Shown here in pieces: positions 10,250 through 21,500 of a stretch of 64,000 bases of DNA. This DNA is from Aquatica leii. Lineage: Eukaryota; Arthropoda; Insecta; Coleoptera; Lampyridae. Under the pieces are notes generated by a model that was given only the letters and a program-made list of their open reading frames with translations, was not told the origin of the DNA and did not search any database. The number at the start of each line of letters is the position of its first letter. The stretch's first letter is position 1. Both the position numbers and the translations under genes were made by a program. Location of the stretch: positions 2,046,001-2,110,000 of the forward strand of contig CM069439.1 in NCBI GenBank assembly GCA_035610365.1. Reading direction: 5' to 3'.

Positions 10250-12150
10250 ACTCGGTTTTATCAGAGATAAATTGGTTATTAACAAAAAACCTTTAAGATG
10301 TATTTCATAAGTTTGTCTCAGACTTTGGAATTATCTATTGCACCGTTTGACAATACTTTAGCTGATATAATGTAAAAAATGACAGAATTGTGGAAGAATT
10401 TCAAATCTCTTAAACCAAGACTTGACAAAATAAATACTACCACACAGAAATTTTTTATCAAAAGAGTTATTCTAATGAAATCTTTCTTTAATTTAAATTT
10501 CTGCTTAATTTGGCATTTTTATAAATCATAATATGAATTGACGCTGACTGTGTTAAGAAATTTATGGTTTTTAAGATTTGAAAAAAGTAACGTTAGATAA
10601 ATTTGGTTTACACAATAACTAACATTAAACATTGCTTATAAATGGAGTTAGTTTAAGTAGAAAGTTAATTGTAAAGAACTAAGTTGCTCATGTAAAAACA
10701 GGTTCACATATATTTTTACGTAAAAGAGTTATTATAGTTTTATTAAAAAACATTAAAAAAATTTTTGTACTACTTATTTTAAAGTGTTGATTCCACGTTG
10801 ACTTAAAATAAACGTTAAAAAATTTGTCTGTTTGTGTAATGGACAAGAACGCGTCACTAAGTACAATGGAATCAACAGAAAATACGTTGGCAGCATTCTC
10901 TTCACCAAAAGAAGCAGTAAGGCAAATTTTATAGTTACGTGTTTTAACTATAATAACGCGCACTACAAAAACAGAAGAAAAGTTTGAAAATAGAAAAAAT
11001 AATTCGCAAAGATGACGTAATATGGATTCTAGATAATGGAGTAAAAATTTTTAAAAATTTAGAAGATGTGAACAAGTTTAGTGTAAAATTACTAAACAAT
11101 CTAAAACTTACAGAGAAAATAAAATGCTCATTAGACAATGAGTGGGCTGACAGTGTGATTACAAACGTCTGGTATGAACCAGATTTTCTGAAGGTGCGAT
11201 GGCACAAAAAAGACGACTGTTACAAAAAAAGGTGATCCAGCAGAAATTTATCAAAACTATGTATTGAAAGCTTAAATAGTAGGTACTTAATCCGAACAAC
11301 ATTTACAAATTTTTGAACGTCAGTGCTGCAAATTAATTGTGAAGTAGCACTTTAAAACATGGCAGGTGCGTTTAGGTCATGTTAATCTAGAAGCAATATG
11401 AGAAACAGCATTACAAGAACTTATTAAAAACGTTGACTTATCATATACCAAGAAACTCAAATGCTAAGGTTATCTCTATGGGAAACAACACAGACTTTGT
11501 TTTGATAAAGCACAAACAAGAAACGTGAACTCTGGCAAATTTATTTAAAGGTATTTGTGCGGCCCAATGTTAGTGTCTTTTGTAAGTCGATATATGTATT
11601 ACGTGCTGTTTATAGACGATTTTATTTTGTAAAACACAAATCCGATACACTCGATTGTTTTAAACAATTTGTAAAACTTTGTATGAAAAGATTTGGTGAT
11701 TTTTGTAAGTTTTTTCAATTAAAGAGTATATAACTGGAAACCAGTGGTTCTGATTGCTATCACCAAACCGTAAAACATGACGGGAAAATATACAACAATT
11801 GTCAAAAGTGCAAAATCAATGCTTTATACTAAAGATTTGGAATTTTATCTGTGGGTTAAAGGTCTAAATATAGTCGTGTACATTCTGAATCGTACTCCAA
11901 ATACCCTCACAAAGGATACAACTTTGTTTAAAAAATAATGGGGAAGAAAACCTAAAATAAGTCATACAAAAGTGTTTGGTAGTAAAGCTTTTATGCTTTG
12001 CTTATAGCCGATGATTTACCTAAAAAACAGGATGCAAAAAACAAAAAATTAATTTTAGTAGGATACAAAGAATCGACAAAATTACAGACTATTTGATCCT
12101 AAAACAATGAAGATTAAGATTTTACGCGACGTTACATTTATAGTAGTATT
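10250..12150 (+). pseudogene. Ty1/copia retrotransposon relic (gag to integrase)
   Basis: Gag-like pieces appear at about 10280-10380 and 10540-10600 (LTLTVLRNLWFLRFEK). The open stretch 10984-11235 is the protease region: WILDNGVKIFKNLEDVNKF corresponds to copia WILDSGAS.HMT, ending NVWYEPDFLKV. Then come HFKTWQVRLGHVNLEAI (gag-pre-integrase), KQHRLCFDKAQTRN, YYVLFIDDF, VKHKSDTLDCFKQFVKLCMK and RFGDFCKFF (integrase core). WGRKPKISHTKVFGSKAF and KKLILVGYKESTKLQ near 11940-12080 are the integrase C-terminal blocks, followed by KIKILRDVTF. Many stops and frameshifts; the protease Asp-Ser-Gly is DNG. No RT or RNase H and no LTRs were found, so the copy is truncated after the integrase. Confidence 0.85.
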
Positions 12151-12159
12151 TTTGTCGAG

Positions 12160-15040
12160 AGCTTTTAAAGTTTATAAAAAGTAAAATCACAATTGATTTT
12201 AAATGGTCATTATAAATCCCTTAATTTGTTTACCTAGTTCCCCATTAGCTAGTGTTCGGATTGGTCGTAACGCCTCCAAGAAGATGTTGATGATGTAAAA
12301 AAATCGTATGGTTCATAGGACCACACTGGGTCAATACTAAACTCGTGATCAAGTAAAATTCCGGACTGTAAAATATACAAAATAAGATCATTTCTATTCA
12401 CTTAAATTTAGCTACCCTCTTCCACACCTCTACTGACACCACCGAGTTAAAAACCCACTAAAAACTACATTATCGGATCGAAAAGTATTAGAGAAGTCTG
12501 CGAACCAAAAATACATATCTTTTATAACCTCAGTTTCTCTACCTTATTTGAAAACTGTGAGACAAAATCTTCAAAAAAGATCACCCAGAAAGCCAAATGA
12601 GCTAAACAAAGATACAAACGAATTTACGACGTAATTAAACATAAGCATAAAAATAATGTTTTTACAAGAAACGCAAAATCATCAAATGATAACGAAACAT
12701 AAATAACTAAAGCAAACAAGCGTACCGGAATATAGAATTACAACCTAAATCTTTGAAACCAAATAATAATGACTGTCGGAAGTAATAAATTATAAAGTGC
12801 ATAATTGAAATTAAGATTAATTTGGAAAATGTTAAATACTTTGATATTGCAAAGCGAAATAAAAGTTCTACAATGTCACAAAAGATATAAAATGTATGTC
12901 AATAAATATAACAAGTGTTAGAATATTTTGTATTCCGGGCTTATACTTATTTTTGTATATGAGTAATATGATGATACACAAGATAAAGTATCCGTTGTTA
13001 TATCTTTTTTTCTGACTAAATATAAGTTAGTTTGCTTTCAACGTGTTTGCTTTTATCATAACAAGCACCTTGCAACTCTGCAAAATCCCTCAACACAATT
13101 TTTTAGACCGTACACAAAACATTGCTGTTAATTACTCGTTACACCAATGTTTTAAAATGTTAATATAAAAAATTAATAATATTTTGTCTATAAATCACAA
13201 ATAATTTAAATTAAAAAAAATACATCTTCAGTTCGCAGATTGTAGCATTTTATTTTTGACATTAAAAATACGATTTATGCGGGTATTGCTATAAAAATAT
13301 AAATGCTTCTTTAGTTCATCTTCGGCATGAATAGAACTTTGTTATATATATTTATTCAAATCGAAAACAGTACATCATTACACAAAAACGGATAAAAACG
13401 AACGAAAATTGAGAGACACAGTTAAATCTTCATATTACGCAACTTTATTGACCGATTGCACTAGTATATAATTTAAAATTTAAATTTTTTCTTCATTTCT
13501 GTTTCAATAAAATTCTTGCAATGTTGTTGTAAGTCAATTTTTTTAACGTGTACGACAATGGTATAATTTTGTTTATGCAGTTTACCGCACTATTTCCCTT
13601 TGTATTGCTGTCAAAATGTTGATGTTTCGTTAGTAAATACTCGCATTTTGTTAAAGAAAACACAAGATATCAGTTTGTAAGTAAATAGCTTTGATCACAC
13701 TATACACAATTGTTATCTTTATTGATTTCTGTGTTTAATGCAGAAATGTAAGTAAACTTAATGTTACTATACGATTTCATAATTTTGTTAATAAGCGATA
13801 TATAGTTTATTGTTAATACACTACTGTAAAAAGCAATTTTTTGAGTTTTGCTATATCAATTTTTTGCATAATCATTACATTAAATAATCTGTTTTATTCT
13901 TACTGAATCCAATTTAGTATTATTTTATATAATCACAGCTACGTATATATATTTATATATATACATCAATTTGATCTTTTGCGGTTTTTAATGTAGATAG
14001 ATAAAACGCATAAAGCTAATAAACGTAAAGCAGATTGAATCTTTAAACTCGTTTTAATGCTTTTAAACAAAAAGACTTAAGCAATTACTACGTAGATACC
14101 ACGGTTGCCTTTTTGCTGATTGTTGATTACAATTGTAATATATACTTTTTATTACAATTTTATATAAAACATTTATAAATTACTTTAAAAATTCAATTTA
14201 AGTTTACTTATTATTTTATTATAATAAAACAAAATACATAAATTTATACGAAAGAATCGTAAACAATATATTAATTTAAAAAAAACTGGCAATAATCATC
14301 AGTTTTGCATTAAGGCAGCGTTTAGATATAGCAGTTACAATTAATCAATATGCAACCGTTATTTAGAGACGGATTTAAGTTGATTTTTTTAAAATGTTCA
14401 TTAAACGATTTTTAAAACAAAATCATCAGAAATAAAAACAATTTTAATATAAATTTAAAATAATTGCGAATAGCGCATGTGTATATAAAGCTTTGTGCCT
14501 ATATTTTTTTCATTGATTTGATTTTTGTGAATTAATCAATTATTCTATAAAAATAATATTTAATACAGTAATGCCATACTATTAAATCGTTCCTCTTTCC
14601 AGTAACGGGTACAGGTTTTCTTAAATGAGTGGAATATATATTAAAAACTTAATGGGAGTTTTCAAAAATAAGTATCAAAAAACACTACATTTAATAAGAA
14701 AATTCATTTTATTCAAAACTATTTTTTCTAATTTGGATGGGCACCCCAATAAATAGAGCGGGCATGTAGCAACCTAGGTCTTTTCTTGCGGCGCCGTCGC
14801 TGCCTCTTTCGATGTAATTGTAACATAAAGTAGTTTATCCTCTGGTTTGTTAGGTTGTAATTAGTACCATATACACCAGTGTATATTGTTTGTTTAACAT
14901 TAATGTCCGTCGTTTTTCTTTGTTTATAGATTTAAATTTTAATTCTACTGACAATAATTTTATGTTAACTAGAATAAGTAATAATATTAGACGGTATGCT
15001 TGTTGGACCAGTGGACTGTTTCCACTCATAACTTTTTCTT
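12160..15040. other. mostly featureless stretch after the copia relic
   Basis: No gene recognised. A GC-richer patch (about 14740-14820, including GCGGCGCCGTCGCTGCC) stands out from the AT-rich background but encodes nothing I recognise. A five-base hairpin (AGTGG/CCACT, 15011-15027) lies just before the PLE hammerhead. Confidence 0.45.
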
Positions 15041-15041
15041 T

Positions 15042-15082
15042 GGCCTGAAGAAGTGCACACTAGAGGCACGAAACGTAGCCAT
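15042..15082 (+). ncRNA. hammerhead ribozyme, best-preserved copy
   Basis: UGGC (15042-15045), core CUGAAGA (15046-15052), A, stem II GUGC/GCAC (15054-15057 with 15067-15070) around a nine-base loop, GAAA (15071-15074), CGUA, then GCCA (15079-15082), which pairs perfectly with the opening UGGC to make stem I. The core fits CUGANGA because position 7 of hammerheads tolerates any base. GAAACGUH gives the tiny stem III typical of PLE hammerheads, which are thought to cut as dimers. The predicted cut follows A15078. It lies 0.7 kb upstream of PLE RT sequence, as expected for a 5' terminal repeat. Confidence 0.75.
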
Positions 15083-15789
15083 ACAAATAGTTTAGAGTGG
15101 TTTTTATTGCCTCTCCTAAGGAAGACAAGATCTGGTACTAATAATTTTTATCCTTTTTAACGCTGAAAAAGGTTCTTTTGAAACATTTAATATTGGTAGC
15201 GTTAACTAAACTTCAATACTAAAAAAAAATGTTTTATATTCAGTACGCAAATGACGGCGTTTAGTTCGTACTTTCTTCCTTAGCATAAAAATTTGTTTCA
15301 AAAATTTCTTGGATCAATATTTCTATTAAATTTTTTATAGGATATTGTTTTATAGTTGTTTTGATTTTAAAAAAAAATTTTAAGTTTATAGATTTTATTT
15401 TTTTTAATTTAATTTAATTATTATTGAAAAAGACAAGAAAATTAATATAAAAAGTTTTATCTAAAAGAAAAAAATTCTGTTTTGTTTTTATCAAAAGGAA
15501 AGAAAGAATTTTTTTTAAAATTCTTTATTTGGTAGTAAATATCGCTCTACAAAAGTAAGCTGATTGACATAAAAAATTTCTGAGGTGGAAATGAAGACTA
15601 CTTTAAACTGCAAATTTGATGCGTTTATTATAATTTTTGAAATTTTTATATACTATAATTGCAATGAACATATAGGTTTAGTAGGATAAACAATTTTTTG
15701 ATTTGTAAGCAAAATTTCTATATATTTTTAACGGTTTCTTGAAAAATTTTTATATTTATTTAAATATTCTAAGCACATTAAAAAAACAT
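15083..15789. other. probable PLE 5' region, not readable
   Basis: Between the hammerhead and the first recognisable RT residues I can read no protein. CCTCTCCTAAGGAAG at about 15111 resembles the CCTCCTA.AAGAAGG block that follows the hammerheads at 27982 and 57479, supporting a terminal-repeat origin for the first 60 bases. The remainder is extremely AT-rich. Confidence 0.45.
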
Positions 15790-15799
15790 TGTTTGTTTC

Positions 15800-17090
15800 A
15801 GTTAAATCAGACTATTAAGAAACTAACACCAAAAGATTCTCTTATTCAAAGGTTCTATAGATTACCTAAAATACATAAATAAATGCACCTCGTCGATCAA
15901 TTGTTAGCTGTATTGGATCAATAGCTAATGAGTTATGTAAATATTTAAATTCTATACTAAAACGTTATATTTGCTTGAGTACTTCATTTGTAAAGAACAT
16001 ACAACATTTGATTAAAGTAATTTATAAACAGAAATTATCTTTAAATGATTTACTGGTTAGTTTTGATATTAGCTGGTTTTTTACTAAAGTACCAATAGTT
16101 GATACTTTACGTCTTTTAAAACGATGGTTTGATAAAATAACTATCAAGTTATTTAAAAATTGTTTAACAACTTCATTTTCTTTATTTAATGGTGAATACT
16201 ACAAACAAATAGATGGTGTAGCAATAGGATCGCCAATTGCTCCATCTATTGCAAATTATTTTATGGAACATTTTAAAGAAGCTTCAAAATCTGCTTTTAA
16301 AAAACCAAACTATGACTTAGATATGTTTATGATATTTTGGCGATTTGGTCTCATGGTGAAAATAAACAAATTTTTCTACAATATCTTAATAATCAATATC
16401 CAAACATAAAATTTAGTATTGAAAAGAAATTAAACCGTTTGTTGATGCAAAGATAGAAAGAAAATTAGATGGTACTTTAATACATTGAGTTTATCAGAAA
16501 CCAATACATAGAGATCAATACATAAACGGAAATTTTCACCATCATCCAGCTCAGAAAAATAAATTACAAAAAAAGTTAAATAGCTTTAAAAAAGTTTTAA
16601 TAAGAAATGCTTTTAATAAAGTTAAAAAGTTTATTCGACCAAAACTTTGCTATTCTATCTTTTGTTTCCAACATAAGAATTAGAAGAATAAAGAAAACAT
16701 AATATAAAAGTTGCTTATAACACTACAACTAAAATTAAAAATTTGTTGAATCCTATAAAAGATAAAATCCCTTACAACACCTGTGGATTGTACCAAGTCC
16801 AATGCATCTGCGATAAGGTGAAACTAGTAGAACTATAGATACTAGATTCAAAGAACACAAAAGACATTTTTGTTTACTCCAGCCTACTAAGTCTACTATT
16901 GCCGAACATGCACTTGACACTACATAATATAAGCTTTGCGAAAACTAAAACAATTTTTAAAACAAAGAACTGAAAATCAAGAAAAATTGAAATTATTAAA
17001 TTTCTTAACAATTTCAACAGAAACAGTGGTTATGAACTGCTTGACACTTAGTTACCTCTTATTTCCTAATCTTAATTTTTCCATCAATCA
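15800..17090 (+). pseudogene. Penelope-like element, RT plus GIY-YIG pseudogene
   Basis: RT blocks occur in order: FYRLPKIHK, IVSCIGSIANELCKYLNS (after a frame change), the open stretch 15975-16409 with DLLVSFDISWFFTKVP (motif A), YYKQIDGVAIGSPIAPSIAN (motif B) and YDLDMFMIFWRFG, where the catalytic YVDD has become YDLD. Then WSHGENKQIFLQYLNNQYPN, RKLDGTL, HHHPAQKN (the RT-endonuclease linker), NTCGLYQVQC (GIY), SRTIDTRFKEHKRHF-like residues, TIAEHALDT and NNFNRNSGYELLDT at about 17010-17050. The element should copy itself by target-primed reverse transcription. Frameshifts, stops and the lost aspartate make it dead, but the order and spacing are nearly full length. Confidence 0.9.
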
Positions 17091-17240
17091 CACTTAAGCT
17101 ACATCTAGAGTTTTTATGGTGGTTTTTCTTAAGACCTTTGAGTAAATATTGTAGATAAATAAACTTGCGTTAATTATCAAGTTCTCTTACGATTGATTGT
17201 TTCTAGTTACTTTAGTTTTATAATTGCCATTTTAATTTAT

Positions 17241-17280
17241 ACTGCCTGACGAAGAATTTAGCTCAAGTTCAAAAACTGGC
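17241..17280 (+). ncRNA. degenerate hammerhead in the 3' repeat of the PLE
   Basis: CUGACGA (17246-17252, fits CUGANGA), A, stem II GAAUUU/AAGUUC (17254-17259 with 17265-17270, one G.U pair), then AAAA where GAAA is expected and ACUGGC where ACGUHGGC is expected. It follows the PLE pseudogene 150 bases after the last endonuclease residues and precedes the TA tract, so it is most likely the 3' counterpart of the hammerhead at 15042. The GAAA and cleavage-site damage make activity unlikely. Confidence 0.5.
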
Positions 17281-17311
17281 TTGTAATATTTTAAATTAAA
17301 TATACATATAT

Positions 17312-17336
17312 GTATATATATATATATATATATATA
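17312..17336. repeat. TA microsatellite, left of young PLE insertion
   Basis: An uninterrupted run of TA dinucleotides ends where the left inverted arm of the young PLE insertion begins (17335). A second, longer TA tract lies 28 bases beyond the right arm at 18524-18569. Confidence 0.85.
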
Positions 17337-17497
17337 AATAAAAAATGATTTTCGGATTACTTTTCGTGTTGAATTGTTTTTATTTATATTACAACAACGT
17401 TTCGGTAAAATCTCATTTACCATTTTCCAGTTTAAAGTAACACTAATAATTATTACAAATGTTATAATTAAATTAAATTGTCACTGTCAAGATTGAA

Positions 17498-18343
17498 TTG
17501 TTTGACTCCTTCACTAACAGATACCTTAATGCTAAATCACATCACCATCCAGCTCAACTAGCATCCGTAGTTAATACACTAATTACCAGATCTAAACGTT
17601 TAACGGATAATGAACATTATAATCTAGAAATTAATTATTTAAACAAAGTTTTAATGGATAATGGATATTCAAATAACATTATTAGGAATGCTGTCAGAAA
17701 ACAAATAATTACAACAAATCAGTTATCTCAACAAGAGACATTACTGACAAAAGCATTTCTGCCTTACGTTAAAAACGTAACGGATAAAATTAGCAAAATT
17801 CTATTACGGTATAATATTAAAACGATATTTACTACAAATAAGAAAATAAGCTCTATGCTACAGTCTCCTAAAGATTATATCCCACTTGAAACACAAGGAG
17901 TATATGAAGTTCCATGCGGTATGTGCAATAAGACATATGTTGGTCAAACAAATAGACGAGTCGCCGCAAGAGTTGAAGAACATAAACTGGCAGTTAGACA
18001 AGGTCTTCCGTCATCTTCACTAGCCCAACACGTTAAGGAATCGGGACATTCAATTGACTTTAACAACACAAAAGTCCTAGCAAGTGTTGAACCATTTTGG
18101 TCTAGGGTTGCAAGAGAAGCGATTGAAATCGAAAAACGACCATCTAATTTAAACAAAAGGGATGACAGCATACGATTACCTAAAATATGGAAAACGGTAC
18201 TTCCTTGCATTAAAACAAAAAATGTGATAAGCTCATTAAATACAATTAGTACAAACCAACCTACAACATCAACATCAAACGAGTTGATTACAAATCAAGT
18301 CCGGCATCGTCCAGTGACAAGGAGTCAAACAATTCAATCTTGA
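17498..18343 (+). CDS. PLE linker and GIY-YIG endonuclease, open but 5'-truncated
   Basis: The 281-codon frame has no ATG at its reported start (TTG at 17498 lies in the inverted arm); genuine element coding begins at 17512 with TNRYLNAKSHHHPAQ, the RT-to-endonuclease linker. After a 100-residue linker (LPYVKNVTDKI at 88-98) comes the GIY-YIG domain: GVYEVPCGMCNKTYVGQTNR (134-153) with the Cys pair 140/143 of the Penelope-type zinc knuckle, R158, H162, then SLAQHVKESGHSIDF with H178 and H184, and EAIEIEKRPSNLNKRDD (207-223) with the expected catalytic Glu and Asn. It ends TGA after a Thr/Ser-rich tail. The RT is absent, so this is a fragment that cannot move on its own, but the nuclease fold looks intact. 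Confidence 0.85.
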   Translation: MFDSFTNRYLNAKSHHHPAQLASVVNTLITRSKRLTDNEHYNLEINYLNKVLMDNGYSNNIIRNAVRKQIITTNQLSQQETLLTKAFLPYVKNVTDKISKILLRYNIKTIFTTNKKISSMLQSPKDYIPLETQGVYEVPCGMCNKTYVGQTNRRVAARVEEHKLAVRQGLPSSSLAQHVKESGHSIDFNNTKVLASVEPFWSRVAREAIEIEKRPSNLNKRDDSIRLPKIWKTVLPCIKTKNVISSLNTISTNQPTTSTSNELITNQVRHRPVTRSQTIQS

Positions 18344-18399
18344 CAGTGACAATTTAATTTAATTATAACATTTGTAATAATTATTAGTGTTACTTTAAA

Positions 18400-18435
18400 C
18401 TGGAAAATGGTAAATGAGATTTTACCGAAACGTTG
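18400..18435 (+). ncRNA. hammerhead-like motif in 3' arm of young PLE
   Basis: Stem II GGUAAA/UUUACC (18409-18414 with 18421-18426) is followed by GAAA (18427-18430) and CGUU, exactly the layout of the other PLE hammerheads. The 5' core reads CUGGAAAAU instead of CUGANGA, so catalysis is doubtful. The same motif is present inverted in the left arm at about 17395-17430. Because both arms are identical, the altered core was probably already present in the source element. Confidence 0.5.
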
Positions 18436-18521
18436 TTGTAATATAAATAAAAACAATTCAACACGAAAAGTAATCCGAAAATCATTTTTTATTTACAATT
18501 TTACTCGTGAAAACCTCAAGC

Positions 18522-18523
<2 letters not shown>

Positions 18524-18569
<46 letters not shown>
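18524..18569. repeat. AT microsatellite, right of young PLE insertion
   Basis: About 23 AT units in a row. With the TA tract at 17312 this suggests that the PLE inserted into or beside a TA repeat, or carried TA-rich ends. Confidence 0.9.
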
Positions 18570-18572
<3 letters not shown>

Positions 18573-21500
18573 TACACCATTAACTCTAAAAAAAATCATT
18601 TTGGTACTACCTTTATTACAACATCTGCCAAATTTGACATTCACTTTAACATTGTTTTTTTCAATTTTAACTAAATTTCAAGATTTTTTAAATAATTTTT
18701 TTTACCTGTCACATACTCGTTCTAATATAATAATTGACTTTAAACACTTAGTTTTATGTGGATTTTTACTTTTCATTTTGCCACTATAGAGCTTTTTTTA
18801 CGATTACGTAACTACACTAACAAACGAATATTGACATTTGTAATGTTGGCAGCACAAAAAGTAATTTGCACCACAGAGAATGGTTTGACAATTTGTTGCG
18901 AGAAATTGTAGATTCAGCTAAGATTTGTCAGTTCAAGCTGCTATTAGAAAATAATGGTAATAAACCGTGTCAAAAATTATTGACAGTAGATTATTAAAAA
19001 TGTATTAACTTTTTTTAAGTGATGGAATGCTTGATAGTTACAACCATGTACTATATACTTCTATAACGATAAAATTGTTTGTTGATGATCACACAATTTT
19101 GAAATTAGGAAATTTTATTATCATAATTTTAAATTGGTTTATTTAATACATGTTTACTAAATGATTATCAATTTAATCGTTGTAGCAGTTAAGCATTTTT
19201 ATTGTATCTTCACTTGCATATTAAATTAGCTTTCATTATTTTCTTATATTTATAATAAACTTTGTAATTTGTATTAAATGAAAATATTAAAACGTTAATG
19301 TTTTGAGATAATTTTTTAAAAGCTCGGTTTCTCAAACATTTTAAGAGGATTTTTGTTTTACATTATTAAATGTTTACAAATCAAAGTTTAAATGTTACAA
19401 ACTTATTTTAAAACAAAACAATATATTTTGTTTACAGTAACAAGAAAGTACTTTTCGTCTAAAATCATTTTATAATTTACGCTTAGGTTATTTAAAGTTA
19501 ATACTTAGGTACAACAATATTTAGTAAAAATTTAATGTTTCGTTTCAAAAAGTAATTTTTAAATAATTATTTTAAAAAATAGGTAAAATACATTTCTGCT
19601 TGATTTGTAGTGCTCTTAATAAGCTTGTTGTTAGATAATTAAAAAAACTGGCACGAATGCTATATTATTTTGCATTGCAATTTTTTAAGCTTACTCTTAA
19701 TTTATCTTTAGGCCAATTAAAAAATGTACAATTTTTTGCTTAAATAACTTTTGTTTGCATGCAGAAATTGTTAAAAATTAACATTTCCTGTAAAACACGA
19801 TACTTAAATTAAAAATAAAAGTCACAATTGATAAAAACTCCAATTAGAAGAAGTTTAAAACGATTGAAAACGACGCCCAAAAAAGCGCACCTTAAAAGTT
19901 ACCTTTGGGAATTGTTTGTTGAATTTTTATTTTTTAGATCAAAAACTTAAACAACCTTGTTTAATACATTTACTAATACAAAAAAATAAATACAAAAATC
20001 AGTTATATTTGAACAGTTTTCATGACGCCACCTTTCGCAAATTACTAGAATTTTTCGGTATTTTTTTGGTTATTTTTTCATGTTAAGTAGCACCAGAAGT
20101 ATTTCGTGTTAGCGTTGGTGTTAGTACATAATCTATCTGCAACAAATCTAAAAAACTATACGCTTGCTGGGAAACAATGAATCATATCTATTATTTTTTT
20201 ACACAAAAAACAATTATTTAGACCTAATAAGCTGCTGTGCAAATCTTATATATGCACTGCTTTTTGTTTTACATCTAAAATTGGCATCGTTCCGTAAAAA
20301 TGTTTTATTTCTGAGAAAAATAGCAAAACGTAAAATTTTTGCTTTTTAAAGAGTCGCACATTTGCCAAAAAGCCGCATGCGGCCAGAGAGCAGAGATTTT
20401 CGAACTTCCCTCTTATTAAAGTTACAATTTTTACACAATTACACAACGTAGTTGTATGTATGTTAAAAGTTTTTTCTTATTAACCAAATTCAATAAAAAT
20501 TTAATATTTGTTTATTTTAGTTTAGGTCATTAAATATATATATTATGTTTAATATATATCGATAATCCGTAACAAAACTTATAATTGAGAGAAATTAAAG
20601 CTTCAACCAACTTCTAAATATGTAGGAACTTTAACTGTCGTATTAATTCGATATCCATTAAAATTTGGAGTAAACTTTTATTGTGATTTATTAATAATTA
20701 ATTACAAAATTGTGATCTACGTAGAAAAAATCTTAGCATTGCTTCTTAAACATTTTGAATTTTATAGTTTTTAGCGCTTGTTTTCAAAGTTATTTATTAA
20801 AGTAGATATTAATAGACTGATTTGTATCATTTAGCGATAAAAATATTTATTGATACACGTATTTAAAATAGAGTAGACTATACGTAAATTAGAAAAATAT
20901 TTACATTGATTCCTTGCGCGTTTAACAGAAAATAATCGCATTATTGAATGTTAAAGCATCGATTCTTGGGCGCCGGAAATCTTACATCTGCGCTTTGTTC
21001 CAAACAACATAACAGATTTAATCTTTGACTGCTATGTTACAAGAAAAAGAATACAATTTGACAAAGATGCAATTTGTTCTACATCATTACGATTCACTTC
21101 CGACACTACTTAGTTATTTTTAGGCAAAAGATCAAACTGTGACGCACCTATAAATGTCATTTACATTAATGACTTATTATTTCACTACATTTAAATTTAT
21201 TTTTGGAACACTTGAAATTCTATAAACAACTATTTTTATTTAACGTAACATTGATTTTTTTTTACATAAATAAGTTTAGTGTAGGAGATTCTAGATTAAG
21301 CACAAAATGTCACATATTTATGACATTCGCCACAGATAAAAACCCAACATTAAAAACATGCATTACTGAGCAGAAAATTTGTATTTTTTGGTAATAATAA
21401 TATCTTCAATATGCAAAGATAAATAGAATTACAATTTTCACTTTTGATTGCTTAAAATTTTGTGACTCTTAACAAAAAAAAAGAGTCTATATTAGTTCAT

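Larger units (their letters stand above)
17335..18495 (+). mobile_element. young 5'-truncated PLE with 177-bp perfect inverted arms
   Basis: Bases 17335-17511 are the exact reverse complement of 18319-18495; I compared them base by base and found no mismatch over 177 bp. The right arm is the natural 3' end of the element: the last 25 bases of coding sequence, the stop and about 150 bases of 3' region with a hammerhead-like motif. The left arm is an inverted copy of this 3' end joined to a 5'-truncated sense copy at 17511/17512. Penelope-type elements are known for such inverted, truncated 5' ends. Perfect arm identity and an open reading frame mark it as the youngest insertion in the window. 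Confidence 0.9.

Noticed and set aside
17944-18210. 88-codon minus-strand open frame
   Set aside because: It lies entirely opposite the GIY-YIG domain of the young PLE, which has clear motifs on the plus strand.
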